A DNA stretch of 64,000 nt, taken from assembly GCF_002946835.1 (NCBI RefSeq), contig NZ_CP026652.1:2666001-2730000 (forward strand). The letters run 5' to 3'. The stretch comes from Streptomyces dengpaensis (GTDB lineage: Bacteria > Actinomycetota > Actinomycetes > Streptomycetales > Streptomycetaceae). Made by a program: the position numbers and the translations under genes. The notes beneath the pieces are model-generated. The model made no database searches. It was not told the DNA's origin and saw nothing but the letters and a program-made list of their open reading frames with translations. Positions 39,338 to 47,567 of this stretch are shown piece by piece (positions within the stretch are counted from its first letter, which is position 1; each line of letters starts with the position of its first letter).

Positions 39338-41593
39338 TTATGCCAGCCCGGCCCCCCGCAACGACTCCGGCAACTCCCCTGTGCGCAGGATCCCGAGCAC
39401 CTGCGTGGCCCGGGTCAGGGCGACATACAGGTCGCTCGTGCCGTAGCCGCCCGGTTCCACCACCAGTACGGAGTCGAACTCCAGCCCCTTCGCCTGGCGC
39501 GGAGCGAGCAGGACGACGGTCCGCGTCAGGTCGGGTTCGGCCCCGGCCGTGACGCCGTCCAGCCGCGCCGCCAGCCTGCGGTGTAGCTCGCGCGGGGCGA
39601 TCACGGCCAACCGGCCCTCCGCAGGGGTCAGCTCCTCCACCGCCTTAGCCACGGCACCGGGCAGATCGTCGGTGGCGCGCGCCCAGGGCCGTACACCCGT
39701 CGACCGCACCGAACTCGGCGGCTCGAAGTCCGGATGCTCCGCGCGGACGACGGCGGCCGCCACGTCCATGATCTCGGACGGGGTGCGGTAGTTCACGCCC
39801 AGACGCGTGTGCTCCCAGCGGTCCTCGACGTAGGGGGAAAGGATCTCCGACCACGATCCCACCCCCGCCGCCTCGGCGGTCTGCGCCGGGTCTCCGACGA
39901 GCGTCATCGAGCGCGTGGGACTGCGCCGCATGAGCAGTCGCCACGCCATCGGCGACAGCTCCTGCGCCTCGTCGACGATGATGTGGCCGAAGGCCCAGGT
40001 CCGGTCGGCCGCGGCCCGCTCGGCGGCGCTGCGGTGGTCCTCCTCCTTGTGCCGTTCGGCCATCCGCTCGGCATCGATGATGTCGTGGGCGGAGAGGACC
40101 TCGGAGTCCTCCTCGTCCTTGTCCTCGAACTCGTACGTCCGGGAGGCGTACGAGACGTCCAGTACGCCCTGCGCGTACGCGACTTGGGTGCGGCGCTCCT
40201 GGTCCGCCAGCACCCTGACCACCCGGTCGTCCTCGCCGAGCAGTTCGGCGGCCTCGTCGAGGAGGGGCACGTCCGCCGTGGTCCACTCGCGCGTGAGGGG
40301 ACGACGGATCGCGTCCGCGTCCTCGTCGGACACATAGCCTTCCGGATCGGCGAGGAAGTCCGCGACCAGGCGCTGTGGGGTCAGCCGGGGCCACAGCTGG
40401 TCGATCGCGTCCCACACCTCGGGGTTGTCGGCCAGCTCGTCCCGCATCTGCGTGATGTCGCTCGCGTCGAGGAGGTTCGAGCCGTCGAAGGGGTCGGTGC
40501 CGATGCGTTCGGCGAGCATGTCGGTGAGGGTGTTGAGGATGTGGCCCTCGAAGTGCTCGCGGGCCACGTTGTGCGGGAGCCTGGCCTCGCGGGTGCGTTG
40601 GCGGGCGACCTGGACGAGCCCGGCGTCGAGCATCAGGATGTCCCGGTCGTGCGCGATCGCGATCACCGGGTCGGGCAGGGCCTGGCGGTCACGGATCACG
40701 GCGGCGAGCACCTCCGCCATGTCGGCGCGGCCCTTCACGGCGGCCGCCTCGGGGGTGTCGCTCGCCGTCGCCTTCACTCCGGGGAACAGTTCGCCGACCG
40801 TCGCGAGCAGGACGCCCGTCTCGCCGAGGGAGGGCAGCACCTCGCCGATGTAGCCGAGGAAGGCGGGGTTCGGGCCGACGATCAGCACGGCGCGCTTGGC
40901 CAGCAGCTCGCGGTGCTCGTAGAGCAGATACGCGGCGCGGTGCAGGGCGACGGCCGTCTTGCCGGTGCCGGGGCCGCCCTCCACCACCAGCACTCCCCGG
41001 TGCGGGGCCCGGATGATGCGGTCCTGTTCGGCCTGGATGGTCTGCACGATGTCGCCCATGCGGCCGGTGCGCGCGGAGTTGAGCGCGGCGAGCAGCACGG
41101 CGTCGCCGGTCGGGTCCTCGTGACCGGTGCGTTCGTGGTCGCCGAGGTCGAGGATCTCGTCGTGCAGGGCGGTGACCCGGCGCCCGTCGGTGGTGATGTG
41201 CCGGCGCCTGCGCAGTCCCATCGGGGTGTGGCCGGTGGCCAGGTAGAAGGGGCGGGCGACGTCGGCCCGCCAGTCGATCAGGATCGGAGTGCGGTCGGCG
41301 TCGCCGGCACGGATGCCGATGCGGCCGATGTGGTGGCGGGCGCCCGAGGTCGGGTCGATCCGGCCGAAGCACAGCGAGCCGTCCACGGCGTTCAGCGCGG
41401 CGAGCAGACCCGAGCGCTCGGCGACGAGGATGTCCCGCTCCAGCCTGGCCTGCATGGGCGTGTTGCCCTGCGCGAGCGCGTCGGTCACGGAGGTCTCGGT
41501 GTCGCCGCGCAGGGCGTCCACGCGCGCATACAGTCCGTCGATGAATTCCTGCTCCTGGCGCAATTCATCGTCCGGAAAATCGATGTTTGACAA
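39338..41593 (-). CDS. helD: HelD-like RNA polymerase-associated ATPase (UvrD/Rep superfamily 1)
   Basis: 751 aa. N-terminal coiled-coil (RQEQEFIDGLYARVDALRGD), Walker A GVLVVEGGPGTGKTAVALHR, Walker B/DEXQ IIVDEAQELSPMAWRLLMRR, VGDPAQTAEAAG, and C-terminal motifs VVLLAPRQAKGLEFDSVLVV and YVALTRA. The architecture fits actinobacterial class II HelD/HelR proteins, which pull stalled or rifamycin-bound RNA polymerase off DNA; UvrD-like repair helicase is the alternative. The start is TTG 41593, five bases after GGGAG. An inverted repeat GTGAA-CTTT-TTCAC at 41624-41637 lies in the promoter region. Confidence 0.85.
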   Translation of the reverse strand: MSNIDFPDDELRQEQEFIDGLYARVDALRGDTETSVTDALAQGNTPMQARLERDILVAERSGLLAALNAVDGSLCFGRIDPTSGARHHIGRIGIRAGDADRTPILIDWRADVARPFYLATGHTPMGLRRRRHITTDGRRVTALHDEILDLGDHERTGHEDPTGDAVLLAALNSARTGRMGDIVQTIQAEQDRIIRAPHRGVLVVEGGPGTGKTAVALHRAAYLLYEHRELLAKRAVLIVGPNPAFLGYIGEVLPSLGETGVLLATVGELFPGVKATASDTPEAAAVKGRADMAEVLAAVIRDRQALPDPVIAIAHDRDILMLDAGLVQVARQRTREARLPHNVAREHFEGHILNTLTDMLAERIGTDPFDGSNLLDASDITQMRDELADNPEVWDAIDQLWPRLTPQRLVADFLADPEGYVSDEDADAIRRPLTREWTTADVPLLDEAAELLGEDDRVVRVLADQERRTQVAYAQGVLDVSYASRTYEFEDKDEEDSEVLSAHDIIDAERMAERHKEEDHRSAAERAAADRTWAFGHIIVDEAQELSPMAWRLLMRRSPTRSMTLVGDPAQTAEAAGVGSWSEILSPYVEDRWEHTRLGVNYRTPSEIMDVAAAVVRAEHPDFEPPSSVRSTGVRPWARATDDLPGAVAKAVEELTPAEGRLAVIAPRELHRRLAARLDGVTAGAEPDLTRTVVLLAPRQAKGLEFDSVLVVEPGGYGTSDLYVALTRATQVLGILRTGELPESLRGAGLA

Positions 41594-41679
41594 TTCCGCT
41601 CCCGCCCGGATATGCTTTGCTCAGTGAACTTTTTCACGACCCAATCCTCTTGAAGTCGCGAATCATCGAATATACGCAA

Positions 41680-41715
41680 AGAAATCCCCCGAGCGCAATT
41701 GCTCGGGGGATTTCT
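41680..41715. terminator. Hairpin terminator between helD promoter region and the trx remnant
   Basis: Perfect 15-bp stem AGAAATCCCCCGAGC / GCTCGGGGGATTTCT, loop GCAATT. In the leftward direction the stem ends in TTTCTTTG, close to a classical terminator. It would end transcription coming from the thioredoxin remnant. Confidence 0.8.
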
Positions 41716-41730
41716 TCGGTCTACGGCGGC

Positions 41731-41915
41731 TCACAGCACGTCGGACAGCTCCTCCAGCAGCCGCCGCTTGGGCCGGGCGCCCACCATCGACTTCACGGGC
41801 TCGCCGCCCTGGAACACCATGAGCGTGGGCGTCGAGAGCACGCCGTACGCGACGGTGGTCCCCGGATTCCTGTCCACGTCCAGCTGCACGATCTTGAGCC
41901 GGTCGCCCTTAGACG
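41731..41915 (-). pseudogene. C-terminal half of a thioredoxin
   Basis: GDRLKIVQLDVDRNPGTTVA and YGVLSTPTLMVFQGGEPVKS are the second half of the thioredoxin fold, including the cis-Pro motif (STPT). The N-terminal half with the CGPC active site is missing: the homology stops at about 41915, where + strand aldo/keto reductase sequence begins. Cannot be a working thioredoxin. Confidence 0.8.
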
Positions 41916-41920
41916 GTCCC

Positions 41921-42079
41921 GCCAAAGCCCCCGTCGTCATCCCGATCCCGGGCGCCAGCCGTCCGGAGACGATCCGTGACTCGGCGAGGGCGGCGGATCT
42001 GGTGCTGGACGGGGAGGAACTGACGCGGTTGGACGCGGCTGCCGCAGGTCGCTGGCCGCTCGCCGACGGCGGCTGGTAG
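41921..42079 (+). pseudogene. C-terminal end of an aldo/keto reductase
   Basis: VVIPIPGASRPETIRDSARA followed by ADLVLDGEELTRLDAA is the NADPH-binding C-terminal end of AKRs (IPGAS-R..). No upstream in-frame AKR sequence exists; the frame runs antisense through the thioredoxin remnant. The catalytic Asp-Tyr-Lys-His residues are lost. Confidence 0.78.
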
Positions 42080-42111
42080 CGCCACAAGGTCACTGGGTTC
42101 GGCGAGCGCGG

Positions 42112-42136
42112 GGCGGGCCCGTTGACCGGGCCCGCC
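42112..42136. terminator. Hairpin after the aldo/keto reductase remnant
   Basis: 10-bp stem GGCGGGCCCG / CGGGCCCGCC, loop TTGAC, between convergent ends at 42079 and 42200. Confidence 0.65.
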
Positions 42137-42199
42137 GCCTCGCTCCCCCGTGGCGCCTCCCCCAGGCGCCGCTGGGCCCGCCGAAGCGGGCACTGACGC

Positions 42200-42844
42200 C
42201 TACTCGTCCCTGGCCAGGGCTCCGTTGAGCCGGGGAAGCGCCGCCGCCGTACGTCCCGTCAGCAGGAGCAGCAGCGCGAAAATCGGGCCGCTGATCTCCT
42301 CCCCCTCACCCCGCGTCCACTCCACGTCCGTGGCGACGAGCCGATGGCGCGGGAGCGGCCAGGGCCGGGGCGGGAAGCGCATGGTCCACACCCGGTCGGC
42401 GGCGTCGCGGGCCGCCTCGGCGGGCATGGTGCGCTCCCGGCCGAGCGCGAGGGCGATGTCCTGGCCGTGGACGAGGATGTCCAGGAGGGGTTCGCGGCGG
42501 GTGGTGCCCGGGGCGAGGCGGCGGGAGCCGATGACCGAGCGGAGGTTCGACACGATCTCCGCGACGGGGCGCTCGGCCGCGCGGACGGCGGTGTCGTGGA
42601 TCATCCCGTCCAGGTTGCCGCGGGCGCGGACGAATTCCCGTACGGCGGTCCCGTAGGTGATGCGCGGGGCGATCGTCAGATGCGCGGCGACGTCCCGGAC
42701 GCGCCAGTCGCCGCACTGCGTCGGCAGCTCCCACTCGTCGGGGCCGAGACTCGCCAGGAGTTCGGCGAGACCGGCGCGCTCACGGTCGATGATCTGCCAG
42801 CGCTCGTCCACGCCCAGCACAACACCGCTCACAGGGATCACCAC
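42200..42844 (-). CDS. Maleylpyruvate isomerase N-terminal (MDMPI/DinB-like) family protein
   Basis: About 210 aa. ERAGLAELLASLGPDEWELP, TQCGDWRVRDVAAHL and ILVHGQDIALALGRE match the TIGR03083-type fold: the PT.C..W.V.D...H motif and a later HGQDI His, metal ligands in family members using mycothiol. GTG at 42844 opens the frame, but GTG 42832 has AGGTGGTG at proper spacing and may be the real start. Divergent from marR across an unusual repeat array, so possibly a MarR target. Enzymatic substrate unknown. Confidence 0.75.
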   Translation of the reverse strand: MVIPVSGVVLGVDERWQIIDRERAGLAELLASLGPDEWELPTQCGDWRVRDVAAHLTIAPRITYGTAVREFVRARGNLDGMIHDTAVRAAERPVAEIVSNLRSVIGSRRLAPGTTRREPLLDILVHGQDIALALGRERTMPAEAARDAADRVWTMRFPPRPWPLPRHRLVATDVEWTRGEGEEISGPIFALLLLLTGRTAAALPRLNGALARDE

Positions 42845-42874
42845 CTACTCAAAGTGGTAAGCTTCCCTGACAAA

Positions 42875-42897
42875 AGTAGTCAGAGACTCTGACTACT
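42875..42897. promoter_or_regulatory. Perfect palindrome, likely MarR operator
   Basis: 11-bp arms AGTAGTCAGAG and CTCTGACTACT around a central A, without mismatch. It lies 31 bp upstream of the MDMPI frame and 237 bp before marR. Symmetry and size fit a MarR dimer site; no other regulator is adjacent. Confidence 0.7.
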
Positions 42898-42902
42898 GTC
42901 AA

Positions 42903-43109
42903 GGACTGACCGTCAAGGACTGACCGTCGGGGACTGACCGTCAGGGACTGACCGTCAGGGACTGACCGTCAGGGACTGACCGTCAGGGACTGACCGTCAG
43001 GGACTGACCGTCAGGGACTGACCGTCAGGGACTGACCGTCAGGGACTGACCGTCAGGGACTGCCGTCAAGGACTGCCGTCAAGGACTGCCGTCAGGACTG
43101 ACCGTCAAA
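42903..43109. repeat. Tandem array of 15 units, consensus GGACTGACCGTCAG
   Basis: Eleven consecutive 14-bp units (42903-43056, nine of them identical), then two 13-bp and one 12-bp units lacking an A (GGACTGCCGTCAA), then a final 15-bp unit. Each full unit contains the palindrome CTGAC-C-GTCAG, whose half-sites echo the TCAG/CTGA of the adjacent operator. The array fills the whole gap up to the marR ribosome site. Confidence 0.93.
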
Positions 43110-43133
43110 GGAATGGCTCAAGAGGTGGCGACC

Positions 43134-43574
43134 ATGGTGGCGGAGAGCGAGCTCAACACGGGGCTGCTCCTGTTCATCCCGTACCGGGCCCTGGAGAACC
43201 GTGTCTTCGCCGCGCTCGCCGCAGCGGGCTTCGACGACTTCACGCCCGCCCAGGCCCGGGTCCTGCAGCGCATCGGCCCGTACGGCACGCGCCTGACCGA
43301 CCTCGCCGAACAGGCCCAGGTCACCAAGCAGACCGCGGGCTTCCTGGTCGACCAGCTGGAGAAGGCGGGCTATGTACGACGCGTGCCGGACCCGACGGAC
43401 AAGCGGGCCCGGCTGGTGTGCCTCGCCGAACGGGCGCTGGCGGCACAGCCCGTCGCCGCCGCGGTGGTCGCCGAGGTCGAGAGGGAGTGGGAAGCCCACC
43501 TCGGCAAGCGGCGGATGACGCAGATGCGGCAGGCGCTGACGATGTTGCGGGAGATTACGGATCCGTACGCGTAG
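43134..43574 (+). CDS. MarR-family transcriptional regulator
   Basis: About 146 aa. Winged helix: FDDFTPAQARVLQRIGPYGT, LTDLAEQAQVTKQTAGFLVD (recognition helix) and YVRRVPDPTDKRARLVCLAE (wing with the D..D.R motif). ATG at 43134 is chosen over 43113 because AAGAGG lies eight bases upstream, while the first ATG directly abuts the last repeat. Ends 27 bp before the stop of the convergent MFS gene. Probable repressor of the divergent MDMPI gene and itself. Confidence 0.85.
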   Translation: MVAESELNTGLLLFIPYRALENRVFAALAAAGFDDFTPAQARVLQRIGPYGTRLTDLAEQAQVTKQTAGFLVDQLEKAGYVRRVPDPTDKRARLVCLAERALAAQPVAAAVVAEVEREWEAHLGKRRMTQMRQALTMLREITDPYA

Positions 43575-43600
43575 GCCAGGGGCAGGGCCCGGGTCGGGCG

Positions 43601-45283
43601 CTACGCGTGGGACGACTGGAGTTCCGCCGGTTCCTCCACCGGCGCCTCGGCGGCCCCCGAGGACGTACGCTCCTTCCACGGCAGCAGCACAGCCACCAGC
43701 ACCGTGCCGACGCCCAGGATCACCGCGCCGATGAGGCTCGTGTGCGCCACCGCGTCGGCGAAGGACGAACCGACCGCGTCCGCCATCTGCCCGGCACCGT
43801 GGGCTAATTGGCCGGCCTGGGCCTTCAGCTGGGCCGCCTGCTCGCCGCTCCCCGCCTGCGCGGCCTGCTCGCCGAGCCGCCGGGCCTTGTCGCCGATGCC
43901 CTGGGCGACGGCATATCCGGCGCCGACCGAGTCCTGGGCCGTGGAGAGGGCGCCGGCGGGGAGCTTGCTGCCCGCTGTCGCGTCCGCGAGGTGGGAGGAG
44001 TACGAACTCGCGAGCACCGAGCCGAGGATCGCGATGCCGAGCGAGCCGCCGAGTTCGATCGAGGTGTCGTTCACCGCGCCGCCGACGCCCAGTTCGGGCT
44101 CGGGGAACGCGCCCATGATCGCGTCCGTGCAGGGCGACAGCGCGAGCCCGATCGCGAGGCCCAGGATGACGAGGGGCAGGACGAAGTCGCCGTACGAGGA
44201 CGAATGGTCCACCTGGGTCAGGAGCGCCAGCGCGGCCGTGCCGCCGGCCATCCCCGCGGTGACCGTGATCTTCATGCCGATGCGCGGGGTGAGGTAGCCG
44301 GTGAGCGCCGAGCCGGCGAAGACCGCCCCGGCGATCGGCAGCATGCGCACCCCGGTGTCCAGCGCGTCGTATCCGAGGACGAACTGCAGGTGCTGGGTGA
44401 GGTAGTAGAAGGCACCGAAGACGGCCAGAAAGAAGAGCGCGACGGCGAGGTTCGAGCCGGCGAAGCGGCGGTTCGCGAAGCGGCGTACGTCGACGACCGG
44501 GCGCGGGTGGCGCAGCTCCCAGACCACGAAGAGCGCGAGACCGACGCCCGCGACGACCGCGGCGGTCACCGCCTTCACGCCCCAGCCGAAGTGCGGGCCC
44601 TCGATGATCATGTAGACCAGCGAACCGATCCAGGCGACGGACAGCAGGCCGCCCACGTAATCGATGCGGTGGTGGTGCGCGGCCCTGGACGGCGGCACGA
44701 GGACGAAGGCACCGATGACGGCCACGAAGGCGATCGGCACGTTGATCAGGAATGTGGACGACCAGCCGTGGTGCTCCAGGAGCGCGCCCGCGACCAGCGG
44801 CCCCGCCGCGATCGCGAGTCCGGCGGTGGCGGTCCACAGGGTGATCGCCTTCGCCCGCTCCGCGCGCGGAAAGGTCGCGGCGAGCAGGGAGAGCGTCGCG
44901 GGCATGATCAGGGCGGCGCCGACGCCCATCACCGCGCGGGCCGCGATCACCCCCGTGGAACTGTCGACGAGCGAGCCCGCGACCGCACCGCCGCCGAAGA
45001 CGACGAGCCCGAGCACGAGCGCGCCACGGCGGCTGTATGTGTCGCCGACCGCGCCGAGCAGCAGCATGAGCGCGGCGTACGGGACGGTGTAGCCGTCGAT
45101 GACCCATTGCAGGTCGGCGCTGGACAGGCCCAGGTCCTGGGTCATGTCGGGGGCCGCGACCGTGAGGGCGGTGTTCGCCATCACGATGATCAGCAGGCTC
45201 AGGCACAGCACCAGCAGCGCCCACCAGCGCCGGGCGTAGGGCCGGTCCATCCTCTCGACCGGTTCGTTCATGACGAGACGCAT
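43601..45283 (-). CDS. MFS drug exporter, DHA2 (14-TM, EmrB/QacA) family
   Basis: About 560 aa with 14 predicted membrane segments. Motifs: LQWVIDGYTVPYAALMLLLG (TM1-2), GDTYSRRGAL (motif A), RAVMGVGAALIMPATLSLLA (motif B region), WTATAGLAIAAGPLVAGALL (motif C, exporter signature). A long Gln/Ala/Gly-rich loop (about residues 440-510) precedes the last helix, usual in streptomycete members. ATG at 45283 follows GAGGAGAGGG. Divergent from a TetR gene with three matching operators between them, so a TetR-repressed efflux system; substrate unknown. Confidence 0.88.
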   Translation of the reverse strand: MRLVMNEPVERMDRPYARRWWALLVLCLSLLIIVMANTALTVAAPDMTQDLGLSSADLQWVIDGYTVPYAALMLLLGAVGDTYSRRGALVLGLVVFGGGAVAGSLVDSSTGVIAARAVMGVGAALIMPATLSLLAATFPRAERAKAITLWTATAGLAIAAGPLVAGALLEHHGWSSTFLINVPIAFVAVIGAFVLVPPSRAAHHHRIDYVGGLLSVAWIGSLVYMIIEGPHFGWGVKAVTAAVVAGVGLALFVVWELRHPRPVVDVRRFANRRFAGSNLAVALFFLAVFGAFYYLTQHLQFVLGYDALDTGVRMLPIAGAVFAGSALTGYLTPRIGMKITVTAGMAGGTAALALLTQVDHSSSYGDFVLPLVILGLAIGLALSPCTDAIMGAFPEPELGVGGAVNDTSIELGGSLGIAILGSVLASSYSSHLADATAGSKLPAGALSTAQDSVGAGYAVAQGIGDKARRLGEQAAQAGSGEQAAQLKAQAGQLAHGAGQMADAVGSSFADAVAHTSLIGAVILGVGTVLVAVLLPWKERTSSGAAEAPVEEPAELQSSHA

Positions 45284-45312
45284 GGGTACGGTCGCCCTCT
45301 CCTCGCTCGATT

Positions 45313-45330
45313 TGCACAGCGGCGTGCAAT
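45313..45330. promoter_or_regulatory. TetR operator O1
   Basis: TTGCACAGCGGCGTGCAA, an 18-bp imperfect palindrome of the form TTGCAC-N6-GTGCAA, 30 bp upstream of the exporter start. Confidence 0.75.
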
Positions 45331-45348
45331 TGCACAACCATGTGCAAT
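45331..45348. promoter_or_regulatory. TetR operator O2
   Basis: TTGCACAACCATGTGCAA, same outer half-sites, directly abutting O1. Confidence 0.75.
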
Positions 45349-45357
45349 GTACGTGGT

Positions 45358-45375
45358 TGCACAGCGCTGTGCAAA
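45358..45375. promoter_or_regulatory. TetR operator O3
   Basis: TTGCACAGCGCTGTGCAA, a perfect 18-bp palindrome, 27 bp after the start of O2 and 85 bp before the tetR start. Being perfect, it is probably the tightest site. Confidence 0.78.
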
Positions 45376-45459
45376 TGAAGGAGATGGTGGCGGTGAGGAC
45401 ACTCGGGCGCCCGGTGCGCCATGCGGTCGCGCCCCGGCCGTCGGCGAAGGGCGTGCACA

Positions 45460-46077
45460 ATGGCAGCCATGACCACGGGTAACCCCAGCCGCGCGGATGT
45501 GAACCGCCGCCGCATACTCGACGTCGCGCTCGCCGAGCTGCTGCGCGACCCCGACGCGTCGATGGACCAGATCGCGCGGGCCGCGGGCGTCGTACGGCGC
45601 ACGGTGTACGGGCACTTCCAGAACCGTGACGCCCTGATCAGCGTTCTGGTCGACGAGGCGGTGGCGACGGTGGCGGCGGCGCACGCGGAGGGCCGCGAAG
45701 GCGTCGAGGACCCGGCCGAGTCCGTCGTCCGCTCGGTGCTGTCCGTATGGGAGATCGCCGACCGCTACCGGCTGCTGGTCGGGCTCGCCCAGCGCAGCGT
45801 CACGGTCCAGGGCATCCGTGAACGGCTCACTCCCGTGCGCGAGGCCTGCGTGGAGCTGCTCCAACGCGGTCTGGACCAGGGCGTGTTCGAGTCCCCGCTG
45901 CCGGCGCCGGCACTGGCGTACGTACACGAGCAGATGCTGTTCGCCCTGATGGAGGCGGTGAACGACGGCCTGCTGGCAGCGGAAGAGGCGGGCCGCTCCG
46001 CCGCGGTCACCATGCTGACCGCGGCGGGCGTACCCGCCTCTCGTGCCACCGAACTGGTGGCGAAGCTGAGCGATTGA
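45460..46077 (+). CDS. TetR-family transcriptional regulator
   Basis: 205 aa. DNA-binding domain: DVNRRRILDVALAELLRDPD, ASMDQIARAAGVVRRTVYGH, FQNRDALISVLV, the standard TetR helix-turn-helix. The C-terminal ligand domain is helical with no specific match. ATG at 45460 follows GAAGGG by nine bases; ATG 45469 is an alternative. Adjacent operators TTGCAC-N6-GTGCAA imply control of itself and the divergent exporter. Confidence 0.88.
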   Translation: MAAMTTGNPSRADVNRRRILDVALAELLRDPDASMDQIARAAGVVRRTVYGHFQNRDALISVLVDEAVATVAAAHAEGREGVEDPAESVVRSVLSVWEIADRYRLLVGLAQRSVTVQGIRERLTPVREACVELLQRGLDQGVFESPLPAPALAYVHEQMLFALMEAVNDGLLAAEEAGRSAAVTMLTAAGVPASRATELVAKLSD

Positions 46078-46108
46078 GGGAGAAAGCCCGAGTGACCGGG
46101 CGGCGAGG

Positions 46109-46147
46109 CTGGGGCCTGTCCGGCGGATCATGCCGGACAGGCCCCAG
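46109..46147. terminator. Bidirectional terminator between tetR and dctA
   Basis: Perfect 16-bp stem CTGGGGCCTGTCCGGC / GCCGGACAGGCCCCAG, loop GGATCAT, ending two bases before the dctA stop codon. Confidence 0.88.
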
Positions 46148-46149
46148 GT

Positions 46150-47532
46150 CTAGGCCTTCGCCAGCTCCTTCTCGCCGCCCTGTTCCGGCACCTCCGCGGG
46201 GACGCCGTCCTGGTGGTCGTCCAGCAGGGTCTTCTCGTCGAACGGCAGCTGACCCGCGAGTACCTGCGCGACCCGGTCCTTGTCGATCTCCTTCGTCCAC
46301 GTACCGATCAGGACCGTCGCCACGGCGTTGCCCGCGAAGTTCGTCAGGGCGCGCGCCTCGCTCATGAAGCGGTCGATGCCGACGATGAGGCCGACGCCGT
46401 CCACCAGGGCGGGCTTGTGCGACTGCAGACCACCGGCCAGGGTGGCGAGACCCGCCCCGCTGACGCCCGCCGCGCCCTTCGACGCGATGAGGAGGAAGAG
46501 CAGCAGCGGGATCTGCTCCCCGATCGACATCGGCGTGCCCATCGCGTCGGCGATGTAGAGCGAGGCCATGGTCATGTAGATCATGGTGCCGTCGAGGTTG
46601 AAGGAGTAGCCGGTCGGGACGGTGATGCCGACGACCGGCTTGCCGACGCCCAGGTGCTCCATCTTCGCGATGAGCCGCGGCAGGGCGGACTCGGAGGACG
46701 AGGTCGACAGGATCAGCAGGAACTCACGGCCCAGGTACTTGAAGAACGTGAAGATGTTCAGGCCCGTGACCGCGCGCAGCAGCGCGCCGAGCACGATGAA
46801 GACGAACAGGAAGCAGGTGATGTAGAAACCCAGCATCAGAACGGCGAGGCTCTTGAGCGCGTCCAGACCGGCCGAACCGGTGACCGCGGCGATGGCGCCG
46901 AAGGCACCGATCGGGGCCGCCCACATCACCATGGCGAGGATGCGGAAGACGAGCCGCTGGATGTGATCGATGCCACGGAGGATGGGCTGCCCCGCCGATC
47001 CCATGGCCTGGAGCGCGAAGCCGGCGAGGAGGGCGACGAGCAGGGTCTGCAGGACCTCGCCCTCGGTGAAGGCGGAGACCATCGTGGTCGGGATGATCGA
47101 GAGCACGAACTCGACCGGCGGCAGCGCCTCCGCCGCGACCTGCCCCTGTCCGGCCTCCTTGACCGCGTCGGTCACGGCCAGGCCGCTGCCCGGGTCCAGG
47201 ACGTTGCCGACGACCAGACCGATGGCGAGCGCGACCAGCGACATGACCAGGAAGTAGCCGAGCGCGATACCGCCGACGGCTCCGACCTTGGCTGCCTTCC
47301 GCACCGAGCCGATGCCCAGGACGATCGTGCAGAAGATGATCGGCGAGATCATCATCTTGATCAGGTTGACGAACCCCGTGCCGATCGGCTTGAGCTCGAC
47401 CGCGAAGTCGGGGGCGATCAGGCCCACGGCGATGCCGAGGATCACCGCCCCGATCACGGCGATGTACAGATAGTGCGTGCGGTCCCGCTTCACTGCGGGC
47501 GCGGCAGGTGCCATGTCGGGTGTGCTGGCCAC
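46150..47532 (-). CDS. dctA: C4-dicarboxylate:cation symporter, DctA type
   Basis: 460 aa, DAACS family. Markers: IKMMISPIIFCTIVLGIGSV, STSSSESALPRLIAKMEHLG (re-entrant Ser-rich hairpin HP1), GYSFNLDGTMIYMTMASLYI (TM7 with the N-x-D cation site), SKGAAGVSGAGLATLAGGL (HP2) and VGIDRFMSEARALTNFAGNA (TM8 substrate-binding Arg/Asn). It imports succinate, fumarate or malate with protons or sodium. GTG at 47532 follows AAGGAGG by six bases. Divergent from a CitA/DcuS-type sensor kinase, which is the expected regulator. Confidence 0.92.
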   Translation of the reverse strand: MASTPDMAPAAPAVKRDRTHYLYIAVIGAVILGIAVGLIAPDFAVELKPIGTGFVNLIKMMISPIIFCTIVLGIGSVRKAAKVGAVGGIALGYFLVMSLVALAIGLVVGNVLDPGSGLAVTDAVKEAGQGQVAAEALPPVEFVLSIIPTTMVSAFTEGEVLQTLLVALLAGFALQAMGSAGQPILRGIDHIQRLVFRILAMVMWAAPIGAFGAIAAVTGSAGLDALKSLAVLMLGFYITCFLFVFIVLGALLRAVTGLNIFTFFKYLGREFLLILSTSSSESALPRLIAKMEHLGVGKPVVGITVPTGYSFNLDGTMIYMTMASLYIADAMGTPMSIGEQIPLLLFLLIASKGAAGVSGAGLATLAGGLQSHKPALVDGVGLIVGIDRFMSEARALTNFAGNAVATVLIGTWTKEIDKDRVAQVLAGQLPFDEKTLLDDHQDGVPAEVPEQGGEKELAKA

Positions 47533-47567
47533 GGCTGCCCTCCTTGACGACGTCATCGGCATCATCC

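Noticed and set aside
42903..43109. CRISPR-like array
   Set aside because: The 14-bp units are directly contiguous, with no spacers and no cas genes nearby.
43092..45602. 836-codon minus-strand frame over marR and the MFS gene
   Set aside because: Frame-shadow of the MFS gene; Arg-rich composition and no membrane segments.
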